DNA of 62,499 bases from positions 1 to 62,499 of the forward strand of contig VGZA01000035.1 of assembly GCA_016872775.1 (NCBI GenBank). Reading direction: 5' to 3'. This DNA is from Planctomycetota bacterium (lineage in GTDB: Bacteria > Planctomycetota > Planctomycetia > Pirellulales > Pirellulaceae). This document shows, piece after piece, positions 28,897 to 37,121 of this stretch (position 1 is its first letter; the number at the start of each line of letters is the position of its first letter). Below the pieces are notes generated by a model. That model worked only from the letters and a program-made list of their open reading frames with translations. It had not been told where the DNA came from and did not search any database. The position numbers and the translations under genes are program-made.

Positions 28897-30525
28897 ATGG
28901 TTTCCCGCGTCATCATCGGTTGTCTGCTATGCACCTGCGCCCTGTTCCAGGTTGGTCCGTCGCGGGCCCAGGAACTTTCGACGACCGTACTCCCTGACCC
29001 CGAACTCACGATTGGGGCGGCGATCGACCAGCTGATTGGCGAACGGCTCGCACGCGCCGGTCTTGAGCCTGCGCCCCTGGCAGGCGAACTGAATCTTCTG
29101 CGTCGCACCACGCTGGATCTCGCCGGTCGGATTCCGACGGCCCGGGAGGCACGCGAGTACCTCGAATCGAATGCGCCGGACAAGCGGCGCGAACTGATCG
29201 AGCAGCTGCTGGGGTCGCCCGAGTTTGTCGCACACCAGGTGAATCTGCTCGACGCGCTCCTCATGCAGAGTCGCCGGTCGAGTTTGCGCGATTACCTTGA
29301 GCGAGCCGTGACGGAGAATCGGTCCTGGGATCGCATGTTCCGCGAAATGATCGTCGGCGAACCGGGAGACGGCGAGCAGTCGGGAGCGATCCAGTTCCTG
29401 CGGTCGCGAATCAGCGATATCGACCGTTTGACGAACGACGTGAGTGTGATTTTCTTTGGGGTGAATATCAGTTGCGCTCAATGCCACGATCATCCCCTGG
29501 TTCACGATTGGACGCAGGACCACTTTTTCGGGATGAAGGCGTTTTTCTATCGAAGTTTCGAAAATGGCGGATTCGTCGGTGAGCGGGAGTATGGAGAGCT
29601 GGAATACAAGACGGTCGCCGGCGAGTCGCGCAAGGCCGGATTGATGTTTCTCAGTGGCAGCCGCCTGCCGGAGTCGGAGGTCGCCGAGCCGTCGGAAGAT
29701 CAGCGAAAACAGGAAAAGGCGCAGCTCGAAGAATTGAAAAAGCAAAAGCAACCGCCGCCAACGGCATCGTATAGCCGCAAGGCTCGGTTGGTCGACGTTG
29801 GTCTTGAAAGCGAAAACGCGACCTACTTCGCGCGCGCCATCGTCAATCGTATCTGGCAGCGATTGATCGGCCGAGGACTGGTTCATCCAGTTGACCAGTT
29901 GCACCGTGGAAATCCGGCCAGTCACCCTGAACTACTGGATTGGCTGGCTCGCGATCTCATGCATCACGGCTACGATCTGCGCCGGTTGATCGGCGGAATT
30001 GTGTCGAGCGATACTTACGCGAGGTCGGGGATCTGGGAAAGCGCCAGCCGGCCGCCCGCCGAACTCCACGCCGTCGCGATCCTTCGACCGTTACTTCCCC
30101 AGCAGTACGCCGCATCCCTGGCTCTGGCTGCTTTCGATCCGGAACAATTGAACTCGCCGGACGCACCGAAGAAGATCCAGGCCCGCGTGCAGTTCAGCCG
30201 GGGGTTTGCCGATTGGTTCGAGCTGCCAGGCGACGAGTTCCAGGTTGGCAGTGAGGAATCTTTGTTGCTGAGCAACTCGGATCGGGCGGCCCGCGAGCTC
30301 TTCGCCGACGGAAATGAGACCTTGGTTGCCCGACTGCGTGCCTGTTCGGACATCGCGTCGGCGGTCGATCTAGCGGGCTGGAATGTCCTCAATCGTCCGC
30401 TCGCCGATGCGGAACGGCGGATACTGACGGAGTATCTTCAGCAGCGTCAGGATCGTCTGGCGGAAGGATACCGGCAGATGGTGTGGGCGATGATGACGAG
30501 TGCCGAGTGCCGATTCAATTACTGA
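28897..30525 (+). CDS. Secreted DUF1549/DUF1553 protein with CxxCH
   Basis: A 542-residue exported protein. The ATG at 28897 gives MVSRVIIGCLLCTCALFQ followed by a cleavage-like SRAQE; a GTG four codons upstream is an alternative. DUF1549 spans about residues 35-240, with LNLLRRTTLDLAGRIPTARE near its start and one heme-type motif CAQCH at 193-197. A charged linker (EDQRKQEKAQLEELKKQKQ) separates it from a short DUF1553 (ARAIVNRIWQRLIGRGLVHP; SHPELLDWLARDLMHHGYDL). It is shorter than the paralogues at 37 kb and 32.8 kb and lacks a LamG insert. It starts an operon with the DUF1501 and WD40 genes. Confidence 0.9.
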   Translation: MVSRVIIGCLLCTCALFQVGPSRAQELSTTVLPDPELTIGAAIDQLIGERLARAGLEPAPLAGELNLLRRTTLDLAGRIPTAREAREYLESNAPDKRRELIEQLLGSPEFVAHQVNLLDALLMQSRRSSLRDYLERAVTENRSWDRMFREMIVGEPGDGEQSGAIQFLRSRISDIDRLTNDVSVIFFGVNISCAQCHDHPLVHDWTQDHFFGMKAFFYRSFENGGFVGEREYGELEYKTVAGESRKAGLMFLSGSRLPESEVAEPSEDQRKQEKAQLEELKKQKQPPPTASYSRKARLVDVGLESENATYFARAIVNRIWQRLIGRGLVHPVDQLHRGNPASHPELLDWLARDLMHHGYDLRRLIGGIVSSDTYARSGIWESASRPPAELHAVAILRPLLPQQYAASLALAAFDPEQLNSPDAPKKIQARVQFSRGFADWFELPGDEFQVGSEESLLLSNSDRAARELFADGNETLVARLRACSDIASAVDLAGWNVLNRPLADAERRILTEYLQQRQDRLAEGYRQMVWAMMTSAECRFNY

Positions 30526-30541
30526 TCGTGAGGGAAGGTCG

Positions 30542-31810
30542 ATGACAGGGATTCGATCGATTTCGAGGCGACGGTTTCTCGGAACGGGCGCGCTTGGCTC
30601 GGCAGCCGCGCTGACCACTCGAGGGCTCGAACAGGTGCTGGCGGCGGAGGCGCACAGGCAGGGCAAGCATGTCATATTGCTGTGGCTGGCCGGTGGCGCA
30701 AGTCAATTGGAAACGTGGGATCCCAAACCGGGGCGGCCGACGGGAGGCCCCTTCCAGGCGATCTCCACGAATGTCCCCGGCATTCAGATCTCGGAACTCA
30801 TGCCGCGCATGGCCCGTCATCTCCAGCATACGGCGATCATCCGGTCGCTGAACACGAAAGACGGTGATCATGGTGGAGCGTCCCGGTTGATGCATTTGGG
30901 CCGGCGCGACGAACCGACAGTCAAGTTTCCGGATCTGGGTGCAATCATCGCCAGGGAGCTTGGCCGGACCGACAGCCAGGTGCCGGATTACGTCAGTTTC
31001 TACACCGCCACCGAGGGGCGCGGCACATCGCTTGGTCAGTCCGGTTTCCTGGGTGCCCGTTACAATGCCATGTCGCTCACTCAGGAACAGCTTCCCGCCA
31101 ACCTGCGGCGCCTGGAGCAGATCAGCGAAATCGATCATCGCGCGCGTGGTGAGTTGCGGGATACGTTGAGTGATCAGTTCATGCGTGGTCGCGAATCGGC
31201 TGCGGCGGCAAGCCAGCGCGAAGCTTACCAGCGCGTGCCGGGATTGATGGCCAGCGAAAAACTGTTTGATCCCTCCGGCGAACCCCTGTCGATGCGCGCG
31301 CTTTATGGCGAGACGCTGTTCGGTCAGCAGACACTCGTGGCCCGAAGGCTCGTTGAAGCTGGCGTGCCGTTCGTCAAAGTCTCGCGGGCGTGGTGGGATA
31401 GCCATGGGCAGAACTTCGAAACCCATCTGGAATTGGTCAGCGAACTGGATCAGGTTCTGGACGCTTTGCTGACCGATCTGCAGCAGCGCGGTTTGTTGGA
31501 GCGAACGTTGGTAATCACGTTGTCGGAATTTGGTCGCACACCGGCGATCAACGCCAGCCTTGGCCGCGACCATTTCGCGACCGTCTGGAGCTGTTCGCTC
31601 TCGGGATGCGGAATTCTCGGCGGGTCGGTCTACGGCAAATCCGATGACGATGGCAATGACGTTGCCGAGAGCCCTGTTGCAGCGGGTGAACTTTTCGCGA
31701 CGATCTTCCAGGCGATGGGCATCGATCATCGCAAAGAATATGCGCTGGGAGCCCGGCCCGTACCGCTGACCAATCCCGGCAGCGAACCGATCAAGGCGGT
31801 GCTGGCATGA
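30542..31810 (+). CDS. DUF1501 protein, exported (Tat-like signal)
   Basis: A 422-residue DUF1501 protein, 16 bp after the DUF1549/DUF1553 gene and preceded by GAGGGAAGG. The N-terminus ISRRRFLGTGALGSAAAL is a good twin-arginine signal. Family blocks include VILLWLAGGASQLETWDPKP, ISELMPRMARHLQHTAIIRS, GQQTLVARRLVEAGVPFVKV and LVITLSEFGRTPAINASLGR. The aspartate/histidine positions (WDPKP, GRDHFAT) fit the metal-dependent hydrolase-like fold inferred for the family. It presumably works with its DUF1549/DUF1553 neighbour outside the cytoplasm. The stop overlaps the WD40 start by four bases (ATGA), so the two are translationally coupled. Confidence 0.92.
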   Translation: MTGIRSISRRRFLGTGALGSAAALTTRGLEQVLAAEAHRQGKHVILLWLAGGASQLETWDPKPGRPTGGPFQAISTNVPGIQISELMPRMARHLQHTAIIRSLNTKDGDHGGASRLMHLGRRDEPTVKFPDLGAIIARELGRTDSQVPDYVSFYTATEGRGTSLGQSGFLGARYNAMSLTQEQLPANLRRLEQISEIDHRARGELRDTLSDQFMRGRESAAAASQREAYQRVPGLMASEKLFDPSGEPLSMRALYGETLFGQQTLVARRLVEAGVPFVKVSRAWWDSHGQNFETHLELVSELDQVLDALLTDLQQRGLLERTLVITLSEFGRTPAINASLGRDHFATVWSCSLSGCGILGGSVYGKSDDDGNDVAESPVAAGELFATIFQAMGIDHRKEYALGARPVPLTNPGSEPIKAVLA

Positions 31811-32775
31811 GCAAGGTGGTCAAGGATCTACAACGGCGGGAAATATTTTTCTGTATTACGCGGGATCTCGAAAACCATCAGCTTTTTGCCGGTGCGTCCG
31901 ATGGTCGCGTCTATCGCGTGATCCCGGAATGCGAGCCACCCGTGTTTCTGGGTATGGACGGCCATCGCGGCTACGTCACCGGCGTCATTTGCGCGCGGGG
32001 ATGCGTGATATCGGCAGCCTTCGACGGTGCATTGATCTGGTGGGATCCCGTGGAATGCAAGCCGCTGCGCAAGGTACCGGCGCATGCCCGCTGGATTCGC
32101 GGGTTGGCGTTGAGTCCCGATGAAAGCTGGTTCGCCAGTGTTGGCGACGATATGGTCTGCCGGATCTGGGATACGGAGAGCGGTCTGCTGCGACGGGAGT
32201 TGACCGGACATGCGCCACGAACGCCGCAGCACTTTCCATCCATGTTATTTGCCGTGGCGATCGCGGCCGACGGTCAACAACTGGCGACGGCGGATAAGGT
32301 CGGAAAGATCAATGTCTGGGAAGTCTCCAGCGGTGCGGTGCTGCGATCCATTCAAGCGGAAACGATGTATACCTGGGATCCCAAGCAGCGGATCCACTCG
32401 ATTGGCGGCGTGCGTTCTTTGTGCTTCTCGCCCGATGGCAGGCAGTTACTGGCGGGCGGCATGGGGCAAGTTGGTAATATCGACCACCTGGAAGGCAAAT
32501 CCCGGATGGAACAGTACGACCTGGAGCGTGGGGACTTAATCCATGCTTTCGAAGGGGAACTCAAAGGGTTGGTCGAGAAATTGGTTTGGCACCCCCAAGG
32601 TCAGGTCATTGGCATGGGAGGCGATCACGGGGGTTTCGTGCAGATCTACGATCTCTCGTCCCGAGCGATCGTGCAGCAGGAGAAAACGGCCGCCCACATC
32701 CACGATTTTGTGAGTAACGACGCGGTCAGTCGCTACTACGCGGCCTGCCACGGGCGGATCGCCATCCTCGAATAG
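31807..32775 (+). CDS. WD40-repeat protein (beta-propeller)
   Basis: A 322-residue protein made of about six to seven WD40 blades. Recognisable blades end in DGALIWWD, DMVCRIWD and KVGKINVWE, with LALSPDESW and LCFSPDGRQLLAGG as typical inner strands. The blade order is interrupted by a short insertion at MGQVGNIDHLEGKSRMEQYD. There is no signal peptide, so it appears cytoplasmic, although both operon partners are exported. It overlaps the DUF1501 gene by ATGA, and planctomycete genomes often join WD40 proteins to such modules. Role unknown; a protein-interaction platform is the general expectation for the fold. Confidence 0.88.
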   Translation: MSKVVKDLQRREIFFCITRDLENHQLFAGASDGRVYRVIPECEPPVFLGMDGHRGYVTGVICARGCVISAAFDGALIWWDPVECKPLRKVPAHARWIRGLALSPDESWFASVGDDMVCRIWDTESGLLRRELTGHAPRTPQHFPSMLFAVAIAADGQQLATADKVGKINVWEVSSGAVLRSIQAETMYTWDPKQRIHSIGGVRSLCFSPDGRQLLAGGMGQVGNIDHLEGKSRMEQYDLERGDLIHAFEGELKGLVEKLVWHPQGQVIGMGGDHGGFVQIYDLSSRAIVQQEKTAAHIHDFVSNDAVSRYYAACHGRIAILE

Positions 32776-32781
32776 CCCGCA

Positions 32782-35094
32782 TCAGTGGTCGACAATGAAC
32801 TCGTTGCTGTTCAACAGCGCCCACCAGATGTCCTGCAAGGCTTCGAGTTCCCGATCGGCATTCTTGGCGATCAGTGCCTTGGCGGCCTGAAGTTCGCGCG
32901 GCGACGGTCTGCGTGAAAGCGACGCCTGGAATAGGTGTTCGATTTTCTCGGCGATTGGCATCCCGCTTGTCGCCACCAGATGCAGCATGGTGCCACGCTC
33001 CATCTGCATTACGCGTCCCGTCAATTCGCCATTCATCAGAAATAGCGACTGGGGGATGCCGCCGTTAAACGTGTTCTCTTCCGTACCGTCGTCGGTGCCG
33101 ATGTTGCGGCTGAACTGGTTGAAGAATTCGGCCCTTGCCAGCAATCCGGCGTTTGGTTCCGTTGGTCCCGATTTGCCGTTGCGTGCCAGCAACTCCAGCG
33201 ACTGCACGACCTCTTCCACCTGCATCTGGCGCGAGTAGTAACGGCTGAAGAGCGGTGAATTGCCGAGTTCCGGCGCGTCCTGCTCGTTGCCGGCGGTGAT
33301 GCGACTGCTGAGGCCGAACGGTTCGCTGAGCGTGATCCAGCGGATCAATTCGCGGGCGTCAAAATGACTGGCCTTGAATTCGGCCGCCAGGCGATCGATC
33401 AATTCGGGATGGGACGGAGGATTATGCGGTCCGATGTCGTCGATCGGTTTGGTGAAACCCTGGCCAAGAAAATGCGACCACAGCCGATTGACCATCACGC
33501 GAGCGAACTGCGATGACTGAACGACATTTTCCGCGAATGCCGCGCGGCGATCGAATTCACTGACGAACCCGCTGTGGGGTACCTCAGTTCCGTCGAACAG
33601 CACGGGATAGGCCGCTTTCATCTGCCCGTTGGGACGCTCGAAATAGACCAGAGCCTCGCCAGGTTCGTTTCGTCCCTCGCCTGGAAAATCCCGGTTGACG
33701 ACGCGCACTCGACCGTTCCCTGCGTCGCGCTCGATGCCGATCTGGCGGAAGAACGAATTCGCCTGCCAGAAGCTATCCTGTTGCATGTCGTTTGTGGGGT
33801 GATTGTGGCACTGAACGCACTGCAGGTGTGTTCCTAGAAATACCTGAGCTGTCTTGGCGGTGATCAAAGTACGCCGTTCGTTCTCATTAGCCAGAATGAA
33901 ATTCACGGCACCGTTGAAGTCCTCACTTCCCGGCGTTGCACTGCCGGTCGCCGTGATCAGCTCGCGCGCCATCTGGTCGTAAGGGCGATTGTTGCGCAGG
34001 GCGTCCCGCAAATACGCGATCAGCCCCTCGCGACTTGCGATGCCGTCCCGATTCGAACGTCCAATCAGCACGTTCGTCCAGACCAACGACCAATGGCCCG
34101 CGAATTCTTCCAGGTAGGCTGGATCGCTTAACAGCCGGTCGACAAGTTGCGCTCGCTTGTCGGACGACCGATCCGACTCGAATTGCTTCAGTTCCTCGAC
34201 GGTGGGGATGCGCCCCAGGACGCGTACGAAGGCACGGCGGCACCATTCGGATTCGGTGGCGCGTCCACCCGGTTTGACTCCATGTTCCGACCAGCTTTGA
34301 GCCAGAAAGGAGTTGATGACCGAAACAAGGTTACCGCCTGCATCGCCGCTGCCAACCACATCGCCGCTGCCAACCGAACGATAATTTGTCGAGTCCGGCA
34401 AAGTATTGTTCGGAGGCGATGGCTGGGCGAGGTTGGAATCGCGGTCAGGCGACGCGCGATCCGTACTGCCGTCGCGCCCAGAATTCGCGCGCGCGTCGGG
34501 CCTGGCCGGATCGAGCCGCGTTGATCGGTCGGTGGCCACTGCTGTGTGGCGCGCGTCGGTGCCGGCACCGTCGACACCGGTTTTGCCGGTCTGCTGAGTC
34601 TCGTTGGCGCGGGACCGCGGGTCGACAGGCTTGTCTGGCGGGCCTTCGGCGAGTTGCCAGGGCAGGGACGACGGCGCGACGTAGGCCAAAACCAGCGCCA
34701 GGCAGGCGGCCGCGGCAGCCATGAAATACAACCGAGGCCGCAACCGGCCGGGGCTGGAGGACGGCGCCGGCGGCGACGCTCCAACCGATCGCGGTAAGAC
34801 CGCATTCGACGCCACGACACTCTCCGCGTTGCGATCGAGTTGTGCGCTTACGTTTGCAATGTCCGTCGCATCGGTCTTGGAGACCTGGGTCGAAGCGCGG
34901 ATCGGCAGCTGGACAGGCGGTGGTTCCGGTTCGTGTCGTTCGTATTCCGCGAGTTGCACCGGGTCCATCGGATTCGACTTGCCCGCCCGCAGCGCCCAGG
35001 CGCGCAGAATCCGATCGGAAAGATCGGGAGGGCTTTCGCCTCCCAGAACCTCCTCCAGACAAACTTCCAACAATCGATCCTGATCGTTGTTCAT
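32782..35094 (-). CDS. Membrane-anchored DUF1549/DUF1553 protein with anti-sigma-like N-terminus
   Basis: A 770-residue protein whose ATG overlaps the stop of the ECF sigma gene (TAATG). Residues 1-120 are cytoplasmic; they begin DRLLEVCLEEVLGGESPPDL, resembling the short helical N-termini of planctomycete anti-sigma proteins. One membrane helix follows at about 122-140 (FMAAAAACLALVLAYVA). A disordered Asp/Thr/Ser-rich linker of about 110 residues leads to DUF1549 (about 255-480, heme-type motif CVQCH at 426-430) and DUF1553 to the end. The CxxCH half is closely similar to the soluble secreted paralogue at 37122-38822. The layout suggests an envelope redox or ligand sensor that holds the sigma factor. 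No zinc-binding anti-sigma motif is seen. Confidence 0.88.
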   Translation of the reverse strand: MNNDQDRLLEVCLEEVLGGESPPDLSDRILRAWALRAGKSNPMDPVQLAEYERHEPEPPPVQLPIRASTQVSKTDATDIANVSAQLDRNAESVVASNAVLPRSVGASPPAPSSSPGRLRPRLYFMAAAAACLALVLAYVAPSSLPWQLAEGPPDKPVDPRSRANETQQTGKTGVDGAGTDARHTAVATDRSTRLDPARPDARANSGRDGSTDRASPDRDSNLAQPSPPNNTLPDSTNYRSVGSGDVVGSGDAGGNLVSVINSFLAQSWSEHGVKPGGRATESEWCRRAFVRVLGRIPTVEELKQFESDRSSDKRAQLVDRLLSDPAYLEEFAGHWSLVWTNVLIGRSNRDGIASREGLIAYLRDALRNNRPYDQMARELITATGSATPGSEDFNGAVNFILANENERRTLITAKTAQVFLGTHLQCVQCHNHPTNDMQQDSFWQANSFFRQIGIERDAGNGRVRVVNRDFPGEGRNEPGEALVYFERPNGQMKAAYPVLFDGTEVPHSGFVSEFDRRAAFAENVVQSSQFARVMVNRLWSHFLGQGFTKPIDDIGPHNPPSHPELIDRLAAEFKASHFDARELIRWITLSEPFGLSSRITAGNEQDAPELGNSPLFSRYYSRQMQVEEVVQSLELLARNGKSGPTEPNAGLLARAEFFNQFSRNIGTDDGTEENTFNGGIPQSLFLMNGELTGRVMQMERGTMLHLVATSGMPIAEKIEHLFQASLSRRPSPRELQAAKALIAKNADRELEALQDIWWALLNSNEFIVDH

Positions 35095-35615
35095 TACATT
35101 TTCCCGCGAATGCACTCGCGCAACTGCTGCTTCGCGCGCTGCATAAGATTCTTCGCTCCATGTTCGGTCATCTTCAATCCCTCCGCGATCTGCGCTCGTG
35201 GCATCCGCCGTTGGAACCGCATCTCCAGCGCCCACCTGGCTCGTTCGCCGAGGTGCTGCAGGCATTCCTTAAGCGATTCCAGCAGCGATTCGCCGTTATC
35301 CGAACGTGCCCAGTTCGTCCAATCGCGATCCAACTCCTCGAGATGTTCCACCGCCGTGACCTGCTTGGCCCGCCGCATCGCGGTGACAAACAGGTTGTGG
35401 GCCGTTCGCCGCAGATATGCCGCCGTCGCGGCAGCGCTGTAGTCGCGAAATGGCACTTGCAGCACATTCAAAAAAGTCTCTTGCGTCAGGTCGTCCGCCA
35501 GCGCTCGATCACATCCCAGGACCCGCAAATAGCGCCATACCCCGCTCTGATGAGTCTGAATCAGAACGGCGGGGTCAAACCCTATGCTCGAGTCCGTCGA
35601 CGATCCGGTGGACAT
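35094..35615 (-). CDS. ECF-type RNA polymerase sigma factor
   Basis: A 173-residue extracytoplasmic-function sigma factor. Region 2 is VWRYLRVLGCDRALADDLTQ followed by ETFLNVLQVPF, with the conserved D-D-L-x-Q-E-T-F core. YLRRTAHNLFVTAMRRAKQV continues it. Region 4 contains ERARWALEMRFQRRMPRAQI and LKMTEHGAKNLMQRAKQQLR as the helix-turn-helix, in which TEHGAKN replaces the more usual S-x-x-x-V-K. The next gene encodes the membrane DUF1549/DUF1553 fusion and overlaps it by one base (TAATG), so the fusion is the likely regulator. Such pairs usually control their own operon. No -35/-10 of a matching type was identified. Confidence 0.9.
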   Translation of the reverse strand: MSTGSSTDSSIGFDPAVLIQTHQSGVWRYLRVLGCDRALADDLTQETFLNVLQVPFRDYSAAATAAYLRRTAHNLFVTAMRRAKQVTAVEHLEELDRDWTNWARSDNGESLLESLKECLQHLGERARWALEMRFQRRMPRAQIAEGLKMTEHGAKNLMQRAKQQLRECIRGKM

Positions 35616-35717
35616 AAGTGTCTGGAATTAAAATGCGGAGAAGAGGCGGAAGTACTCAATTCCAGCCTTTATTCTACTCCTTTACGCGCCTCTTGCCAAA
35701 AAGCAAACTGCCGTCAG

Positions 35718-35753
35718 AAAAGAAAAACGGAGCGACCGGAACCGTCGCTCCGT
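35718..35753 (-). terminator. Intrinsic terminator of the DUF1549/DUF1501 operon
   Basis: A perfect 10-bp stem (35727-35736 with 35744-35753) is followed on the minus strand by TTTTTCTTTT. It lies 73 bp after the stop of the DUF1501 gene at 35826 and separates that operon from the sigma factor gene downstream. Confidence 0.85.
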
Positions 35754-35825
35754 TGCATTGATCGCTCCTGGCGCGCGACCAGCCTGCCGAAAAGGCCGGT
35801 CCCCGCGAAAACCGCGTGCAGCGGG

Positions 35826-37094
35826 TCAGGCGAAAAGTTCCTTGATCACCTTACCGCCGGCCGCGATCTTCATCGGCCGACCACTGCGGCTGGTAAACGT
35901 GGTTTCCAGCGAAATCCCCAGCGCTTTGCAGATCGATGCCATAACATCTTGCGACGTGTACGGTTCTGTTTCAACCGACGTGCCGTCCTCGTTGGTCTTA
36001 CCGACCGCGATTCCGCCGTTCATGCCCGCTCCACCAACCACGACGCTCCAGGATCGAGCCCAGTGGTCCCGTCCGGTCGTGCCGTTAATGCGCGGAGTGC
36101 GGCTGAATTCACCCATCCAGATGATCGCTGTATCCTGCAACAATCCCCGTTCGTCGAGGTCGCTGACCAGCGAGCTGATGGCGCGATCCATGATCGGCAG
36201 CTTCTGGTTCTTCAGCGTGGGGAAAATATTGGCGTGGTTGTCCCATCCGCCAAAATCAACTTCCACGAACGGAACTCCGGCCTCGACCAGCCTCCGTGCC
36301 ATGAGGCATCCGCGCCCGAAACCGTCGTTTCCGTAGGCCTCCTGCACCGCCGCCGGTTCCTTGGTGACTTTGAATGCCTCCATCTGCTTGCTGGTCATCA
36401 AGTCCAGAGTTTTCTTGAGAATCTTCTTGTGGTCGTCGGCGGAACTGCCCCGTTTCTCACCGATGAAGTTGTTTTCGATCATGTCGAGCGCGGACATGCG
36501 GTCGAGCAGCCGCTTATCGTCGAGTCCCATTTCCAGGTTCCGCACCTGGCCCGTGCTGCTGACGACGAACGGTGCCCAGGCCATTCCCAGGAAACCCGGT
36601 CCTTCGCTTCCGCCTCCGACGGAAATGAACGGCGGAATCTCGAGATCCGGCCGCTGATTCATCGTTTCATGCGCGATCACGGCGCCGTAACTGGGATGTT
36701 CAATGTTCGGGTTGGGTACATAGCCGGTATGCATGTAATAACGGCCCCGGTTGTGGTCGGCCTCGCGTGTGCTCATCGAACGAATCACCGCCAGCTTGTC
36801 CATGACCTGAGCCGTCTTGGGCATATGTTCACAGATCTGCAAGTCACCGGTGGTGCCGATCGGCTGAAACTCACCGCCCGTCGAAGCGCCTGGCTTGAGA
36901 TCCCAGATATCCATCGTCGATGGTCCGCCACTCATCCAGAGCAGGATGGCGGACTTGCGACGTTTCTTCAGGTCGGCCGCATGGACACGCAGACTGTGCC
37001 CGAAGGTCAAAGCAGGAATTGTCATCGCCGAAGCGCCGGCCAGATGCGAAAGGAAGTGCCGACGGCTCATGCCTCGTGGAATTGCGTTCAACAT
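35826..37094 (-). CDS. DUF1501 protein, exported (Tat-like signal)
   Basis: A 422-residue DUF1501 protein encoded 27 bp after the secreted DUF1549/DUF1553 gene. The signal is of twin-arginine type, MSRRHFLSHLAGASAMTIPA. Family blocks are AILLWMSGGPSTMDIWDLKP, EHMPKTAQVMDKLAVIRSMS, GRGCLMARRLVEAGVPFVEV, DFGGWDNHANIFPTLK and IIWMGEFSRTPRINGTTGRD. GWDNH and GRDHW hold residues that could bind metal. It closely resembles the most common planctomycete DUF1501 subgroup, which travels with this DUF1549 type. Transcription should stop at the hairpin at 35718-35753. Confidence 0.93.
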   Translation of the reverse strand: MLNAIPRGMSRRHFLSHLAGASAMTIPALTFGHSLRVHAADLKKRRKSAILLWMSGGPSTMDIWDLKPGASTGGEFQPIGTTGDLQICEHMPKTAQVMDKLAVIRSMSTREADHNRGRYYMHTGYVPNPNIEHPSYGAVIAHETMNQRPDLEIPPFISVGGGSEGPGFLGMAWAPFVVSSTGQVRNLEMGLDDKRLLDRMSALDMIENNFIGEKRGSSADDHKKILKKTLDLMTSKQMEAFKVTKEPAAVQEAYGNDGFGRGCLMARRLVEAGVPFVEVDFGGWDNHANIFPTLKNQKLPIMDRAISSLVSDLDERGLLQDTAIIWMGEFSRTPRINGTTGRDHWARSWSVVVGGAGMNGGIAVGKTNEDGTSVETEPYTSQDVMASICKALGISLETTFTSRSGRPMKIAAGGKVIKELFA

Positions 37095-37121
37095 TACAGG
37101 CTCCTGGATCTCAGTTTGATT

